Positions 8,009 through 15,690 of a stretch of DNA of 24,742 bases are shown one piece after another. A program made the position numbers and the translations under genes. Every line of letters starts with the position of its first letter. Position 1 is the first letter of the stretch. The DNA comes from CAYFHQ01 sp964342805 (GTDB taxonomy: Bacteria > Bacillota > Clostridia > Peptostreptococcales > Acidaminobacteraceae). Where the stretch lies: the NCBI GenBank assembly GCA_964342805.1, contig CAYFHQ010000052.1, positions 1 through 24,742 on the forward strand. The letters run 5' to 3'. The notes under the pieces are model-generated. The model worked only from the letters and a program-made list of their open reading frames with translations. It did no database searches and was not told the origin of the DNA.

Positions 8009-9778
8009 CTAAATCGCTTGCGTGGCTTGCTTCAACCAAGCCACATGGTCCTCGTCCAGTAGGGGCGCTATCTTGTCGAACACCTGGGCATGGTAGTCAT
8101 TGAGCCACTGGATTTCCTTGTCGGTCATCAGGGACTTGTCAATGGCCTTGGTATCGATTGGACAGAAGGAGATGATTTCAAAGTTGAGGAAGGTTCCAAA
8201 CTCCGTTTCCTCTGCCTTGCGCACCACTAGGGTGTTTTCGATCCGGATACCGTAAGCACCGGCCCGGTAAACCCCTGGCTCATTGGTTAGGATATGGCCG
8301 ATTTCCAGTGGTACCATGTTGGGTTCCATTCTAAAGCCTTGAGGGCCTTCATGGACATTGAGGAAGTAACCCACGCCGTGGCCAGTTCCGCACTTGTAGT
8401 CTACGCCCACTTCCCAAAGGGGCTGGCGGGCAAGCATATCCAGCTTGGAACCTGTTGCGCCATAAAGGAACTTGGCCATGTTCAGACGGATATGTCCAAC
8501 CAGGGTCAGGGTATAGTCTCGCTTCATTTGATCAGTTACCTGACCAAAGGCTACGGTTCTTGTAATGTCCGTTGTACCATCATAATATTGACCACCGGAG
8601 TCAAATAGGAAGAAGCCATCGCCATCCACCGTGTAGGACGAAGCCTCTGTGGCACGGTAGTGCATCATGGCGCCGTGTTCTTTCCAACCAACGATACTAT
8701 TGAAGGACTCACCCACAAAGTGGTCTTGCTGGGACCGGAAGTGGCGAAGCATTTGACCACCCTTGAGTTCTGTCAGGTCACCGGAAGCGGCCGCTTCTTC
8801 TTGCCACTTGAGGTAGTGGACCATGGCTGCCCCGTCCCTTACCTGACATTCTCTCCAACGGGCCATCTCAGCGTCGCTCTTGCGAGCCTTTATGCGGGCC
8901 ACGATATTGGGGGTCTGAATGTGGGTACAAGAAGCGTCTATAGCGCCATGTAGGGCTACACCCAGGGTAGCTGGGTCATAGGCAATGGACCCACCAAGCT
9001 GGCCTATGTCATCCTTCACTGCCGTATAAGTCTTTAGAACAACTCCTTCAGCCGTCAGGGCTTGAGCGGCCTCTCCATCAATTTTTGATGGTTCAATGTA
9101 TAATACTGCCTTGTCTGCAGACACGATCCCGTAAGACAAAACAACTGGATTGAACTGGACGTCTGAACCACGCACATTAAAGAGCCATGCCAGGTCGTCC
9201 AGGGTTGTGATAATGGTATGGGCTGCCTTCTTGGCCTCCATGGCCTTGCGAACCATGGACAACTTCTCCGTCACCGTTGCACCGGCAAAAACCACCTTAT
9301 GGATCATGGCCTTGTCCCGGGGGAGTTCTGGACGATCCGTCCACACGTTTTGCAACAAGTCCAGGTCTGTTTTCAATTGGATGGTCGTTGGGAAAACAGC
9401 TTTTTCCCAGTTGGCAAGGAGCTGCGCGGAAACCACCGCACCGTCGAAACCGAGAACGTCCCCATCCTTCATTTGATTACCGAGCCACTGGGCCACAGAA
9501 GGAACACCTTCAAGGCCTTGCTTCATCAGTTGAACTTCGGTACCCTTCAACTGGTCTACTGCTTGAATGTGGTAGCGACCATCTGTCCACAACCAAGATC
9601 CCTCAAGACCGATTACAGCTGTCCCTGCTGAACCGTCAAAACCTGTGATCCATTCACGACCCTTCCAGTGGGGGGCAACGTACTCGGACTGGTGGGCGTC
9701 ACTGCTGGGAATCACATAGTATGTAATGCCGTGTTTTTTCATTTCACCCCGTAGGGCTGCAATTCTGTTGTCAATCAT
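8009..9778 (-). CDS. Xaa-Pro aminopeptidase, three-domain M24B type
   Basis: This cytosolic metallopeptidase removes an N-terminal residue that precedes proline. At 589 residues it is the long form seen in eukaryotic APP1, with two creatinase-like N domains (about 1-300), a pita-bread catalytic domain (about 310-525) and a short C-terminal extension, rather than the roughly 440-residue E. coli PepP. The five metal ligands are D393 (LFDSGG), D404 (GTTDITRT), H467 (GTGHGVG), E500 (LTNEPGVY) and E514 (RIENTLVV), spaced almost exactly as in human APP1. The ATG at 9778 has GGAGGG 7 bases upstream. The gene stands alone with its own promoter at 9817-9844 and a shared terminator. Confidence 0.93.
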   Translation of the reverse strand: MIDNRIAALRGEMKKHGITYYVIPSSDAHQSEYVAPHWKGREWITGFDGSAGTAVIGLEGSWLWTDGRYHIQAVDQLKGTEVQLMKQGLEGVPSVAQWLGNQMKDGDVLGFDGAVVSAQLLANWEKAVFPTTIQLKTDLDLLQNVWTDRPELPRDKAMIHKVVFAGATVTEKLSMVRKAMEAKKAAHTIITTLDDLAWLFNVRGSDVQFNPVVLSYGIVSADKAVLYIEPSKIDGEAAQALTAEGVVLKTYTAVKDDIGQLGGSIAYDPATLGVALHGAIDASCTHIQTPNIVARIKARKSDAEMARWRECQVRDGAAMVHYLKWQEEAAASGDLTELKGGQMLRHFRSQQDHFVGESFNSIVGWKEHGAMMHYRATEASSYTVDGDGFFLFDSGGQYYDGTTDITRTVAFGQVTDQMKRDYTLTLVGHIRLNMAKFLYGATGSKLDMLARQPLWEVGVDYKCGTGHGVGYFLNVHEGPQGFRMEPNMVPLEIGHILTNEPGVYRAGAYGIRIENTLVVRKAEETEFGTFLNFEIISFCPIDTKAIDKSLMTDKEIQWLNDYHAQVFDKIAPLLDEDHVAWLKQATQAI

Positions 9779-9816
9779 CCTTTTCCCTCCTGTATGAAAA
9801 CGTTTTTTCTATCTCC

Positions 9817-9844
9817 ATACTAAACCTATGGACAAAAAAAGCAA
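9817..9844 (-). promoter_or_regulatory. Promoter of the aminopeptidase gene
   Basis: TTGCTT (9844-9839) and TAGTAT (9822-9817) are 16 bp apart on the minus strand, and the -10 ends 38 bp before the start codon. The upstream terminator at 9883-9917 makes a separate promoter necessary. Confidence 0.6.
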
Positions 9845-9882
9845 GCCTATTTTTGTATAGTTATAATTCTTTTACTCTAATG

Positions 9883-9917
9883 AAAAAGATGCGCCCTTGC
9901 CTAAAACAAGAAGCGCA
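9883..9917 (-). terminator. Terminator after the acetyltransferase gene
   Basis: The stem TGCGC/GCGCA, continued after an internal loop by CTTG/CAAG (9890-9917), is followed on the minus strand by TCTTTTT. It lies 13 bp after the acetyltransferase stop codon. Confidence 0.8.
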
Positions 9918-9930
9918 CCGATTATTTCTC

Positions 9931-10494
9931 TTATTCCTGACCCAAACGGGCAAACAAGATACGGTCTTCGTATATACCTAAACCGTCATTCCAAGCGGCT
10001 TCCCGCCGGTAGCCCTCTTCTTCAAAACCACACTTTTTTATCAGGGCGATGGAGGCCAGGTTGTCCGGATGGATCATGGCTTCCACCCGGTGAAAGCCAA
10101 AGGCATTGAGGGTTCGATCCATAAGGGCTGAAACAGCCTCTGTCATGAGTCCATGGTTCCAGTAGGACCGCATGAGCATGTAACCAACTTCCGTCTTCTT
10201 ATTCCAATGCTCCAAATGGTGGAGAGAAATCATACCCACTAACTTTTGATTGTCCTTGAGTTCTACTCCCCAGCGGACAAACTGTTTGTGTTCATAGCCA
10301 TACTGGACAATTTCTATGAACTTCATAATGGACTCCATGGAGGTAAATCCATCAAAGCCCTGATACTTAAAGACTTCCTCGTCAGAATACAAGAGGAGCA
10401 AGTCGTCAGCGTCCTCCTCGGTTAGGGGACGAAAGCGCAAGCGCCGGGTCTCAAAAATCGGAAACTGGGCAAAGAGCTGGTCCATTTTATCCAT
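9931..10494 (-). CDS. GNAT-family N-acetyltransferase (RimJ/RimL-like)
   Basis: This 187-residue acetyltransferase resembles those that modify ribosomal protein N-termini or small amine substrates. It opens with FETRRLRFRPLTEEDADDLL, typical of the RimJ/RimL group. The acetyl-CoA segment is recognisable as EVGYMLMRSYWNHGLMTEAVSALM (about 102-125). It is followed by VEAMIHPDNLASIALIKKCGFEEEGYRRE, the usual motif B region. The ATG at 10494 has AAGGAGGTG upstream; a second ATG three codons later is possible. The gene begins 28 bp after the dehydrogenase stop with no terminator between, so the two share a transcript. The substrate cannot be told from sequence. Confidence 0.88.
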   Translation of the reverse strand: MDKMDQLFAQFPIFETRRLRFRPLTEEDADDLLLLYSDEEVFKYQGFDGFTSMESIMKFIEIVQYGYEHKQFVRWGVELKDNQKLVGMISLHHLEHWNKKTEVGYMLMRSYWNHGLMTEAVSALMDRTLNAFGFHRVEAMIHPDNLASIALIKKCGFEEEGYRREAAWNDGLGIYEDRILFARLGQE

Positions 10495-10522
10495 TCTGCC
10501 ACCTCCTTGGCTTCACTGGGAC

Positions 10523-11476
10523 TTATTCATAAACAGGATTGGCTGGTTTTTTACCCTCCAAGACCAAGAGGACATTCCGTGCAGCCATGTCACTCATACG
10601 GCTTCTGGTTTCCACTGTAGCACTACCAATATGGGGTAGTAGGACAACATTCTTCATGGTAAGGAGGTCCGGTGTCACATGGGGTTCGTTTTCATAGACG
10701 TCCAGTCCAGCCCCCCAAATCGTCCCTCCTTCAAGCGCATCCACAAGGGCCTTTTCGTCAACAACCGGCCCCCGGGAGGTGTTAATGAGGATGGCGTTCT
10801 TTTTCATGAGACCTAACTCTTTTTCACCAATCAGGTGGTGGGTCTCCTCTGTTAAGGGGACGTGGAGGGAAACCACGTCTGCCCGACCAAGCAGGTCTTC
10901 CAATGGCGCATAAGTGGCATTAAAGCGCTTCTCAAAGTCGAGGTCCCGCTCACGGTTAAAATAAACGATCGGCATGTGGTAGCCCCGGCTCTTTTCAGCA
11001 AAGCGGTGGCCAATTCGACCGGCTCCAATAATGCCCAGGGTCTTGCCATAGACATCCTGTCCCAGGAGGAGCTTGGCAGAAAAGGAGTTCCACTGGCCAC
11101 TACGCAGGTAGTGGTCAGCCTCTACAACCCTTCTGGAAACGGCAAAGAGTAAGGACCAGGCTGTTTCTGCTGTGGTGTCCGATAGGACGTCTGGGGTATT
11201 GGACAGGTAAACGCCCCGCTCTTTTGCGGCGTCCACGTCCATGTTGTTAAAGCCTACCGCGTAGTTGGCAAATATCTTCACCGAGGGTGCCGCGTCCATG
11301 ACCTCTCCATCAATGGTGTCTGTCAGGGAGGAAATAACGGCGTCAACCCCCTGGATGGCTTCTATGAGTTGAGCCTTGGTCAGCTGCTTGTCTTCTGTAT
11401 TTACAATGACTTGGTGGGTCTGCCTGAGGGTGTTCAGGCCTGATTCTGGTATATCTCTAGTCACATATATTTTCAT
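10523..11476 (-). CDS. D-2-hydroxyacid dehydrogenase, glyoxylate/hydroxypyruvate reductase type
   Basis: This cytosolic oxidoreductase probably reduces glyoxylate or hydroxypyruvate, or a related 2-oxo acid, with NAD(P)H. The protein is 317 residues. The dinucleotide motif GIIGAGRIG spans 148-156. The catalytic residues are R235 (NTSRGPVVDE), E264 (YENEP) and H282 (LPHIGSAT). An arginine after the second strand (YFNRER) leans toward NADPH, which is inference. The ATG at 11476 has AGGAGG 5 bases upstream. The open frame runs back to 11716, but that part crosses the terminator of the exporter operon and is rejected. It forms a unit with the GNAT gene. Confidence 0.93.
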   Translation of the reverse strand: MKIYVTRDIPESGLNTLRQTHQVIVNTEDKQLTKAQLIEAIQGVDAVISSLTDTIDGEVMDAAPSVKIFANYAVGFNNMDVDAAKERGVYLSNTPDVLSDTTAETAWSLLFAVSRRVVEADHYLRSGQWNSFSAKLLLGQDVYGKTLGIIGAGRIGHRFAEKSRGYHMPIVYFNRERDLDFEKRFNATYAPLEDLLGRADVVSLHVPLTEETHHLIGEKELGLMKKNAILINTSRGPVVDEKALVDALEGGTIWGAGLDVYENEPHVTPDLLTMKNVVLLPHIGSATVETRSRMSDMAARNVLLVLEGKKPANPVYE

Positions 11477-11569
11477 AAGTTCCTCCTGTATGTAATTAAT
11501 GGCTACCCAAATCATTCGCCGAAAAATCAAAACTCCCTGCTTATTCCAAGGAAAAGACCCCATAAAAAA

Positions 11570-11609
11570 ACACAGAAAAACGCCTTGTCGATGGACCCAC
11601 AAGGCGTTT
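11570..11609 (-). terminator. Terminator of the ABC exporter operon
   Basis: A 10-bp perfect stem AAACGCCTTG/CAAGGCGTTT (11578-11587 with 11600-11609) with a 12-base loop is followed on the minus strand by TTCTGTG and then more T residues. It lies 54 bp after the last permease gene. Confidence 0.85.
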
Positions 11610-11663
11610 GTTTGATTCCGAAAAAATGTTATTGGTTTGGTCGTGTTCAGCTTGTACTTTGGT

Positions 11664-12662
11664 CTAGGCCAGTCCCTTTCGAATTCTTGGCATAAGGGCA
11701 GCCATAACTGCAACACTAATGACTACCATCCAACCGCACCAAACGAAGAGGTCTCCCCAGGTGGCGGTCTGTTGGATAATGCCTTCAAAGGCCAAATAGG
11801 ACCAGTAGAAGGGGGACCAGTAAACAAACATATGGTATTGGGCGGGTACGGCCACAGCCACAATAATGGAGGCGCCAATGGGCAAGAACATGAACTTCAT
11901 GTTGGCCAAGGAGGCAATCTGGTTGGGACTGAGGACGCCAATAAGGAAACCGAAGACCACCAGGATGATCAGGCTAGAGAAGATAACAAAGACCGTTTGC
12001 AAGAGGTCTATGTGCAAGTAACCCGTTATCCACAACATGCCAAAGATCTGGATAAAGGCCAGGAGCATGCCCGTGAAGGTCTTTCCTGCAATGAACTCTC
12101 CCCGTCGCATGGGCGACACGGTCAGGGCCCTTATGGTCCCGTCTTCCTTCTCTTCTACAATATTAAGGCCGATCACCCCACCGCCTAAGGCCAGGGCCAT
12201 GAGGATCAGGGAACTGATCCCAACGGTGGCCACAGGGGACTCGGTGAAGCCTATAGAGGTAAAGCTAACTTCCACAGGGGAAGCAATCCCCTGCTCATAG
12301 TTACTGATTAGAATCTGGGCAAGGCCTTCTGCCCCCTCCCGCTCGTCTCCAAAGAGGACCACCCTGTGCTGGCCTTGGTTTTGGACAATGCCAATCACTT
12401 CGTCCACGGAGGCCAGACGGTTCTCCAGGGCCTGGCGGTCGTCAAAGACTTCCACAGAGCCATAGTCCCCTAACATTTGCTCAAAGGCTGGGTCAACCGA
12501 AGCGTCAATGGCAAAGTTGACAGAGGTGGACTCTAGGCTGGGAATAAAGAAGGTTAGACCCCAGGCGATCAAGAGGGGGGCCACCATAATATAGACGACA
12601 ATGAACTCCCGAATGGAACTGCGATAGTCCCGTGCTGTTATATTCCAAATACGTTTAAACAT
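11664..12662 (-). CDS. ABC-2 type transporter permease (second)
   Basis: This is a 332-residue membrane subunit of an ABC exporter. One helix near residues 22-42 is followed by an extracytoplasmic domain of about 120 residues, then five or six helices. The cytoplasmic loop NIVEEKEDGTIRALTVSPMRRGEF is typical of ABC-2 exporters and contacts the ATPase. The ATG at 12662 has AGGAGG 7 bases upstream, so the longer frame to 12683 is not used. It starts 10 bp after the first permease stop and is last in the operon. The two permeases presumably pair with the ATPase as a heterodimer. The substrate is not evident. Confidence 0.9.
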   Translation of the reverse strand: MFKRIWNITARDYRSSIREFIVVYIMVAPLLIAWGLTFFIPSLESTSVNFAIDASVDPAFEQMLGDYGSVEVFDDRQALENRLASVDEVIGIVQNQGQHRVVLFGDEREGAEGLAQILISNYEQGIASPVEVSFTSIGFTESPVATVGISSLILMALALGGGVIGLNIVEEKEDGTIRALTVSPMRRGEFIAGKTFTGMLLAFIQIFGMLWITGYLHIDLLQTVFVIFSSLIILVVFGFLIGVLSPNQIASLANMKFMFLPIGASIIVAVAVPAQYHMFVYWSPFYWSYLAFEGIIQQTATWGDLFVWCGWMVVISVAVMAALMPRIRKGLA

Positions 12663-12672
12663 GATCAGCCTC

Positions 12673-13716
12673 CTATCGTGCAAACCGCTTGCGGTAGTTC
12701 AAGAACATAATGCCATAGGCCACACCACCCAGGAGGATGGAATAGGCCGCAGCCGTCCAAATAATGGTCGAGTTCCCTGTAGCGAAGTAGGCCTCCTTCA
12801 AGGCAAACATGAGGGAATAGGTCGGCATGAGGCGGACAAACAAGGGCGAGAAGCTGGGTAGGTAGTAGGACGCAAAGGGTACGGTAAGCATCATAGTCAC
12901 AACTAGAATCCAAACAAAGGCCTTGGACAAGCGATCAAAGAAGCTGGCGATCAACAAGCCCACACTGGACCCAAAGAAACTACCGGACACCAGGATGACC
13001 AACAAGTGGAAGTAGTTGGCGCTTAAACCCACCGTGGTCAGGCTGACCAGGAGCATGGAAAGACCGCCGAGAACCAACATCATGATCATTTTGGAGTTCA
13101 GGAACTCGAAAATCCTGCCTGGACTCACGGCATAGGCCCGAACGGTTTTGGCTTCCACTTCAAAGAACATCATGGTTGCAATAAAGAAGAGACCCATGAG
13201 GACCGGTTCTGTTAAAGCAAACATGGGTACCATGGAGAGGTTGAACTTGGTTGCTTCCTTTTCCTTAAAGGTATTGAGTCTTTCCACAGGAACACTTGAG
13301 ACCCCTTCCAGGTCTCCACTGAAAAAGAGTTCCGTTTCCAACTGGGCTATGTTTTTCACAAATTGGTTTTCGTGGCCCTGGAGGTGGTAACGTACGGTAG
13401 GCGCTTCCTCTGTCCCGCCAATGAACATGGCAAAAGACTGGGTGTTGTCCTTGAGGAGGGCGTCAATGTCCGTGGAGGCTGACTTAACCAGGGCCTTGTC
13501 ACTGCGGCCCGCAATGGACTCAGCAGCCTGGCTGGCAAAGGGGTTGTTTTCTTCTGCAACCACATAGATTGTTGGTTCAAGACTGACTTCCTCGGGAATG
13601 ACCATGTTCACCAAAACAGCAAAGAGGACAACAATAAAGAGGGAGATCAAAACAAAATAGTTGCGGTTGACCAAATGCCAGTCTTTAATTAGTAGAGCCT
13701 TTAAACGCTGTAGCAT
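12673..13716 (-). CDS. ABC-2 type transporter permease (first)
   Basis: This is a 347-residue permease with the same plan as its neighbour: an N-terminal helix (about 22-42), an extracytoplasmic domain to about residue 160, then about six helices. The loop FFEVEAKTVRAYAVSPGRIFEF (about 184-205) is the ABC-2 loop that meets the ATPase. The ATG at 13716 directly abuts the TAA of the ATPase gene, so translation is coupled; the ribosome site is the GGAG inside the end of the ATPase gene. The two permeases are clearly diverged from each other, which suggests a heterodimeric pore. Export of a drug, peptide or lipid is possible but not shown by the sequence. Confidence 0.9.
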   Translation of the reverse strand: MLQRLKALLIKDWHLVNRNYFVLISLFIVVLFAVLVNMVIPEEVSLEPTIYVVAEENNPFASQAAESIAGRSDKALVKSASTDIDALLKDNTQSFAMFIGGTEEAPTVRYHLQGHENQFVKNIAQLETELFFSGDLEGVSSVPVERLNTFKEKEATKFNLSMVPMFALTEPVLMGLFFIATMMFFEVEAKTVRAYAVSPGRIFEFLNSKMIMMLVLGGLSMLLVSLTTVGLSANYFHLLVILVSGSFFGSSVGLLIASFFDRLSKAFVWILVVTMMLTVPFASYYLPSFSPLFVRLMPTYSLMFALKEAYFATGNSTIIWTAAAYSILLGGVAYGIMFLNYRKRFAR

Positions 13717-14571
13717 TTACTCCAACCCCCTCCCGGTTAACTTGATGAAGATTTGTTCTAGGGTCGCTTCCTGGGAGTGCATGGTGTCCACTGCACCACC
13801 TTGAATCAAGCTAGCAATCCGCTCTTGGTCTTGCTGGAGGACCATGGACAGGGTTTCTTTTTTCAGCTGGCCACTGTCTTGGTATTCCACATGGACCAAA
13901 CGTTCCCCATGCTGGAGTTTCAAGTTTCTCGGGGAGTCGATGGCCTGGATAATGCCTTCATTGATAAAGGCCACCCGGTCACATAACTCCTCGGCTATAT
14001 ACATATTGTGGGTTGTTAAAAAGATGGTAGAACCCGCCTTCTGTTTTTGGCGGATGATTTCTTTAATGGCACTAGCTGTTGTGGGGTCGAGACCCGAAGT
14101 CGGCTCATCCAGGAACCAGACTTGTGGATTGTTGATCATGGACCGGGCAAAAACCAACCGCTGCAACATGCCCTTTGAATACTCCGACGCCTTCTTATTC
14201 ATGGCTTCACGGAGGCCTACCATCTCCAGTAACTTCTCTGGATCTTCAGTGGGCACTGCAAACATGCTCTTGTAAAAGTTCAAGTTTTCAAGGCCAGTAA
14301 GCTTCTTATACACATTGGGATGTTCAAAGGAAACCCCCATGGCATTAAAGAGCTTTTGTGACTGCTTACGAACGTCCTCACCCGCTATGCTGACTTCACC
14401 TTTTTGAAGTTGTAACAATCCTGTCAGGATGTTTTGTGTCGTGGACTTACCTGCACCCGAGGGTCCCAGGAAGCCAAAGATTTCGCCTTTTTTCACTTCA
14501 AAGTTCAAGTCCTTCACGGCACATTGCTCGTTATTGGTGTAGGAGTGATAAAGACCATTTACTTTAATCAT
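13717..14571 (-). CDS. ABC transporter ATP-binding protein
   Basis: This is the 284-residue ATPase that powers the exporter. Walker A is GPSGAGKST (36-44). The signature region is YSKGMLQR (131-138), with SKGML in place of the usual SGGQ, as in many drug and antibiotic exporters. Walker B is VWFLDEP (151-157) and the switch histidine is H188 (LTTHN). The Q-loop position reads SFEHPN, without the usual glutamine. A C-terminal extension of about 70 residues follows the core domain. The ATG at 14571 has GAGGTG 6 bases upstream, and this ribosome site overlaps the end of the 44-aa peptide gene. Confidence 0.95.
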   Translation of the reverse strand: MIKVNGLYHSYTNNEQCAVKDLNFEVKKGEIFGFLGPSGAGKSTTQNILTGLLQLQKGEVSIAGEDVRKQSQKLFNAMGVSFEHPNVYKKLTGLENLNFYKSMFAVPTEDPEKLLEMVGLREAMNKKASEYSKGMLQRLVFARSMINNPQVWFLDEPTSGLDPTTASAIKEIIRQKQKAGSTIFLTTHNMYIAEELCDRVAFINEGIIQAIDSPRNLKLQHGERLVHVEYQDSGQLKKETLSMVLQQDQERIASLIQGGAVDTMHSQEATLEQIFIKLTGRGLE

Positions 14572-14582
14572 ATGCTCACCTC

Positions 14583-14717
14583 TTACTTGTCGTCTTCTTG
14601 TGCTTGCTTTTTATTCATCATGGCACCCAGCACTTTAAGCTTGAGCCATCCAATGGCAACTACTGCTATACCTATCAGTACCCAACCCCATACGGGAATA
14701 TTGGCAATCCAGTCCAT
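14583..14717 (-). CDS. 44-residue single-pass membrane peptide heading the exporter operon
   Basis: This tiny protein has one predicted membrane helix (about residues 9-27, PVWGWVLIGIAVVAIGWL) and a basic then mixed-charge tail (KLKVLGAMMNKKQAQEDDK). The ATG at 14717 is chosen because GGAAGGAGAGG lies just upstream; a longer frame to 14768 has no ribosome site. It is the first gene after the exporter promoter and ends 11 bp before the ATPase start. The position suggests an accessory or regulatory subunit of the transporter, but no family is recognised. Confidence 0.7.
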   Translation of the reverse strand: MDWIANIPVWGWVLIGIAVVAIGWLKLKVLGAMMNKKQAQEDDK

Positions 14718-14798
14718 AAAACCCTCTCCTTCCAAAGAATCGTCCACCGTGCTTGTTTCCCCCTTCATTCAGGGGGGGTCACAAAGTACTGTTGAAAA

Positions 14799-14830
14799 GT
14801 GACACACCAGTCATATGACTGATTAGTCAC
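14799..14830 (-). promoter_or_regulatory. Paired TetR operator, promoter-distal
   Basis: Two copies of the 16-bp dyad RTGAC-N6-GTCAY abut exactly: 14799-14814 and 14815-14830. The whole 32 bp is symmetric about 14814.5, with a perfect AGTCATATGACT at its centre. It lies in the leader of the exporter transcript, 70 bp downstream of an identically built pair, and may act as a second repressor site or roadblock. Confidence 0.7.
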
Positions 14831-14868
14831 ATTCACGGTAAAGAAAAATGACTAGAGCTTTGTCGGAT

Positions 14869-14900
14869 GTGACGCTATAGTCATGTGACTGTATAGTCAT
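14869..14900 (-). promoter_or_regulatory. Paired TetR operator at the exporter transcription start
   Basis: Two abutting copies of RTGAC-N6-GTCAY (14869-14884 and 14885-14900) begin immediately after the -10 box at 14901-14906, covering the predicted start of transcription. The core is AGTCATGTGACT. A bound repressor here would block the exporter promoter. Confidence 0.78.
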
Positions 14901-14928
14901 ATTATACATCCACCTGAAAATCTGTCAA
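14901..14928 (-). promoter_or_regulatory. Strong promoter of the ABC exporter operon
   Basis: Consensus TTGACA (14928-14923) and consensus TATAAT (14906-14901) are 16 bp apart on the minus strand. The site starts 7 bp after the tetR stop codon and is followed directly by paired operators. The leader to the first start codon is about 175 bases. Confidence 0.88.
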
Positions 14929-14934
14929 GTGGGT

Positions 14935-15576
14935 CTATTCATTTCTTTTTTCAGGTTCCTTGTAAATGCCGTTTTTCAGGATGTCCAGCATTTTTTCCGC
15001 TAGGAGTTCGTAGCCATCTATGCTGTCCTTGATATCCCCTGCCTTGTAGAAATACTCCGCCATAGCCTGGTTCATGGCAATCATAATGTGGGAGGTAAAG
15101 TCAAGGTCAAGGCCCTCTCTCAGTTCCCCTTTTGCATGGGCTCCCTGGAGGAGGTTTTGAATAAAGTCGTTGCCCTTGGCATTGTTGTCACCCAGGACAT
15201 ACTTCTTTAGTTCATGGTCTTGGATAACCATTAACTCCGAAATGATCGTGACCATCTTGGGGTGCTCCACTGCAAACTGCAGGCCGGACACATAAAGGGC
15301 ATTCATAAACTCAAAGAAGGGTTTAGAGGCAAACTCTTGGTCATAGTCCAGGAGGTATTCCGCCTTTTTTTGACCGGTTACGTCAATGAGATATTTATAG
15401 AGGTCCTTTTTATCGTCAAAATACTGATAAAAACTCCCCTTGGCAATTTTACTCTTTTGTACAATTCTCGAAATACTGGCCTTGGCATAGCCCTTCTCGT
15501 AAAACTCGTCTGTGGCATGCTCCAGTATTCGGTTACGCTTCTCTTCGGGTAGGTTAAAAAATGTCGCTTGTGGCAC
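14935..15576 (-). CDS. TetR-family transcriptional repressor of the exporter operon
   Basis: This is a 213-residue regulator. The N-terminal helix-turn-helix region spans about residues 10-58 (RNRILEHATDEFYEKGYAKASISRIVQKSKIAKGSFYQYFDDKKDLY), the standard TetR pattern. The rest is a helical ligand-binding and dimer domain. The start is a GTG at 15576 with a strong GGAGGTGAT ribosome site; the open frame back to 15684 runs through the promoter and is rejected. The same 16-bp dyad occurs at its own promoter and at that of the exporter, so autoregulation and control of the exporter are likely. The inducer is unknown and is probably a substrate of the pump. Confidence 0.92.
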   Translation of the reverse strand: MPQATFFNLPEEKRNRILEHATDEFYEKGYAKASISRIVQKSKIAKGSFYQYFDDKKDLYKYLIDVTGQKKAEYLLDYDQEFASKPFFEFMNALYVSGLQFAVEHPKMVTIISELMVIQDHELKKYVLGDNNAKGNDFIQNLLQGAHAKGELREGLDLDFTSHIMIAMNQAMAEYFYKAGDIKDSIDGYELLAEKMLDILKNGIYKEPEKRNE

Positions 15577-15608
15577 CCGATCACCTCCATCTAACTTAAT
15601 CAACACAA

Positions 15609-15651
15609 AAAGTGACTGTGTAGTCATAGTATATGACCACACAGTCACTTT
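15609..15651 (-). promoter_or_regulatory. 43-bp palindromic operator over the tetR promoter
   Basis: A palindrome centred on 15630 runs from AAAGTGACTGTGT to ACACAGTCACTTT, with one mismatched pair (15622/15638) and a 3-base centre. It contains two RTGAC-N6-GTCAY dyads, 15612-15627 and 15633-15648, 21 bp apart. It covers the whole spacer and -10 box of the tetR promoter. Confidence 0.85.
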
Positions 15652-15656
15652 GTCAA
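15628..15656 (-). promoter_or_regulatory. tetR promoter
   Basis: Consensus TTGACA (15656-15651) and TATACT (15633-15628) are separated by exactly 17 bp. The -10 box sits at the centre of the 43-bp palindromic operator. Confidence 0.88.
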
Positions 15657-15690
15657 TTTTCAATAAAACTCGTTTAGGGCGCATCGTCCC

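Noticed and set aside
11477..11716. Upstream extension of the 2-hydroxyacid dehydrogenase
   Set aside because: It would read through the exporter terminator and into the permease gene; the ATG at 11476 has AGGAGG and starts the conserved domain.
15577..15684. Upstream extension of the TetR protein
   Set aside because: It covers the promoter and operator; the GTG at 15576 has a strong ribosome site and starts the normal TetR N-terminus.
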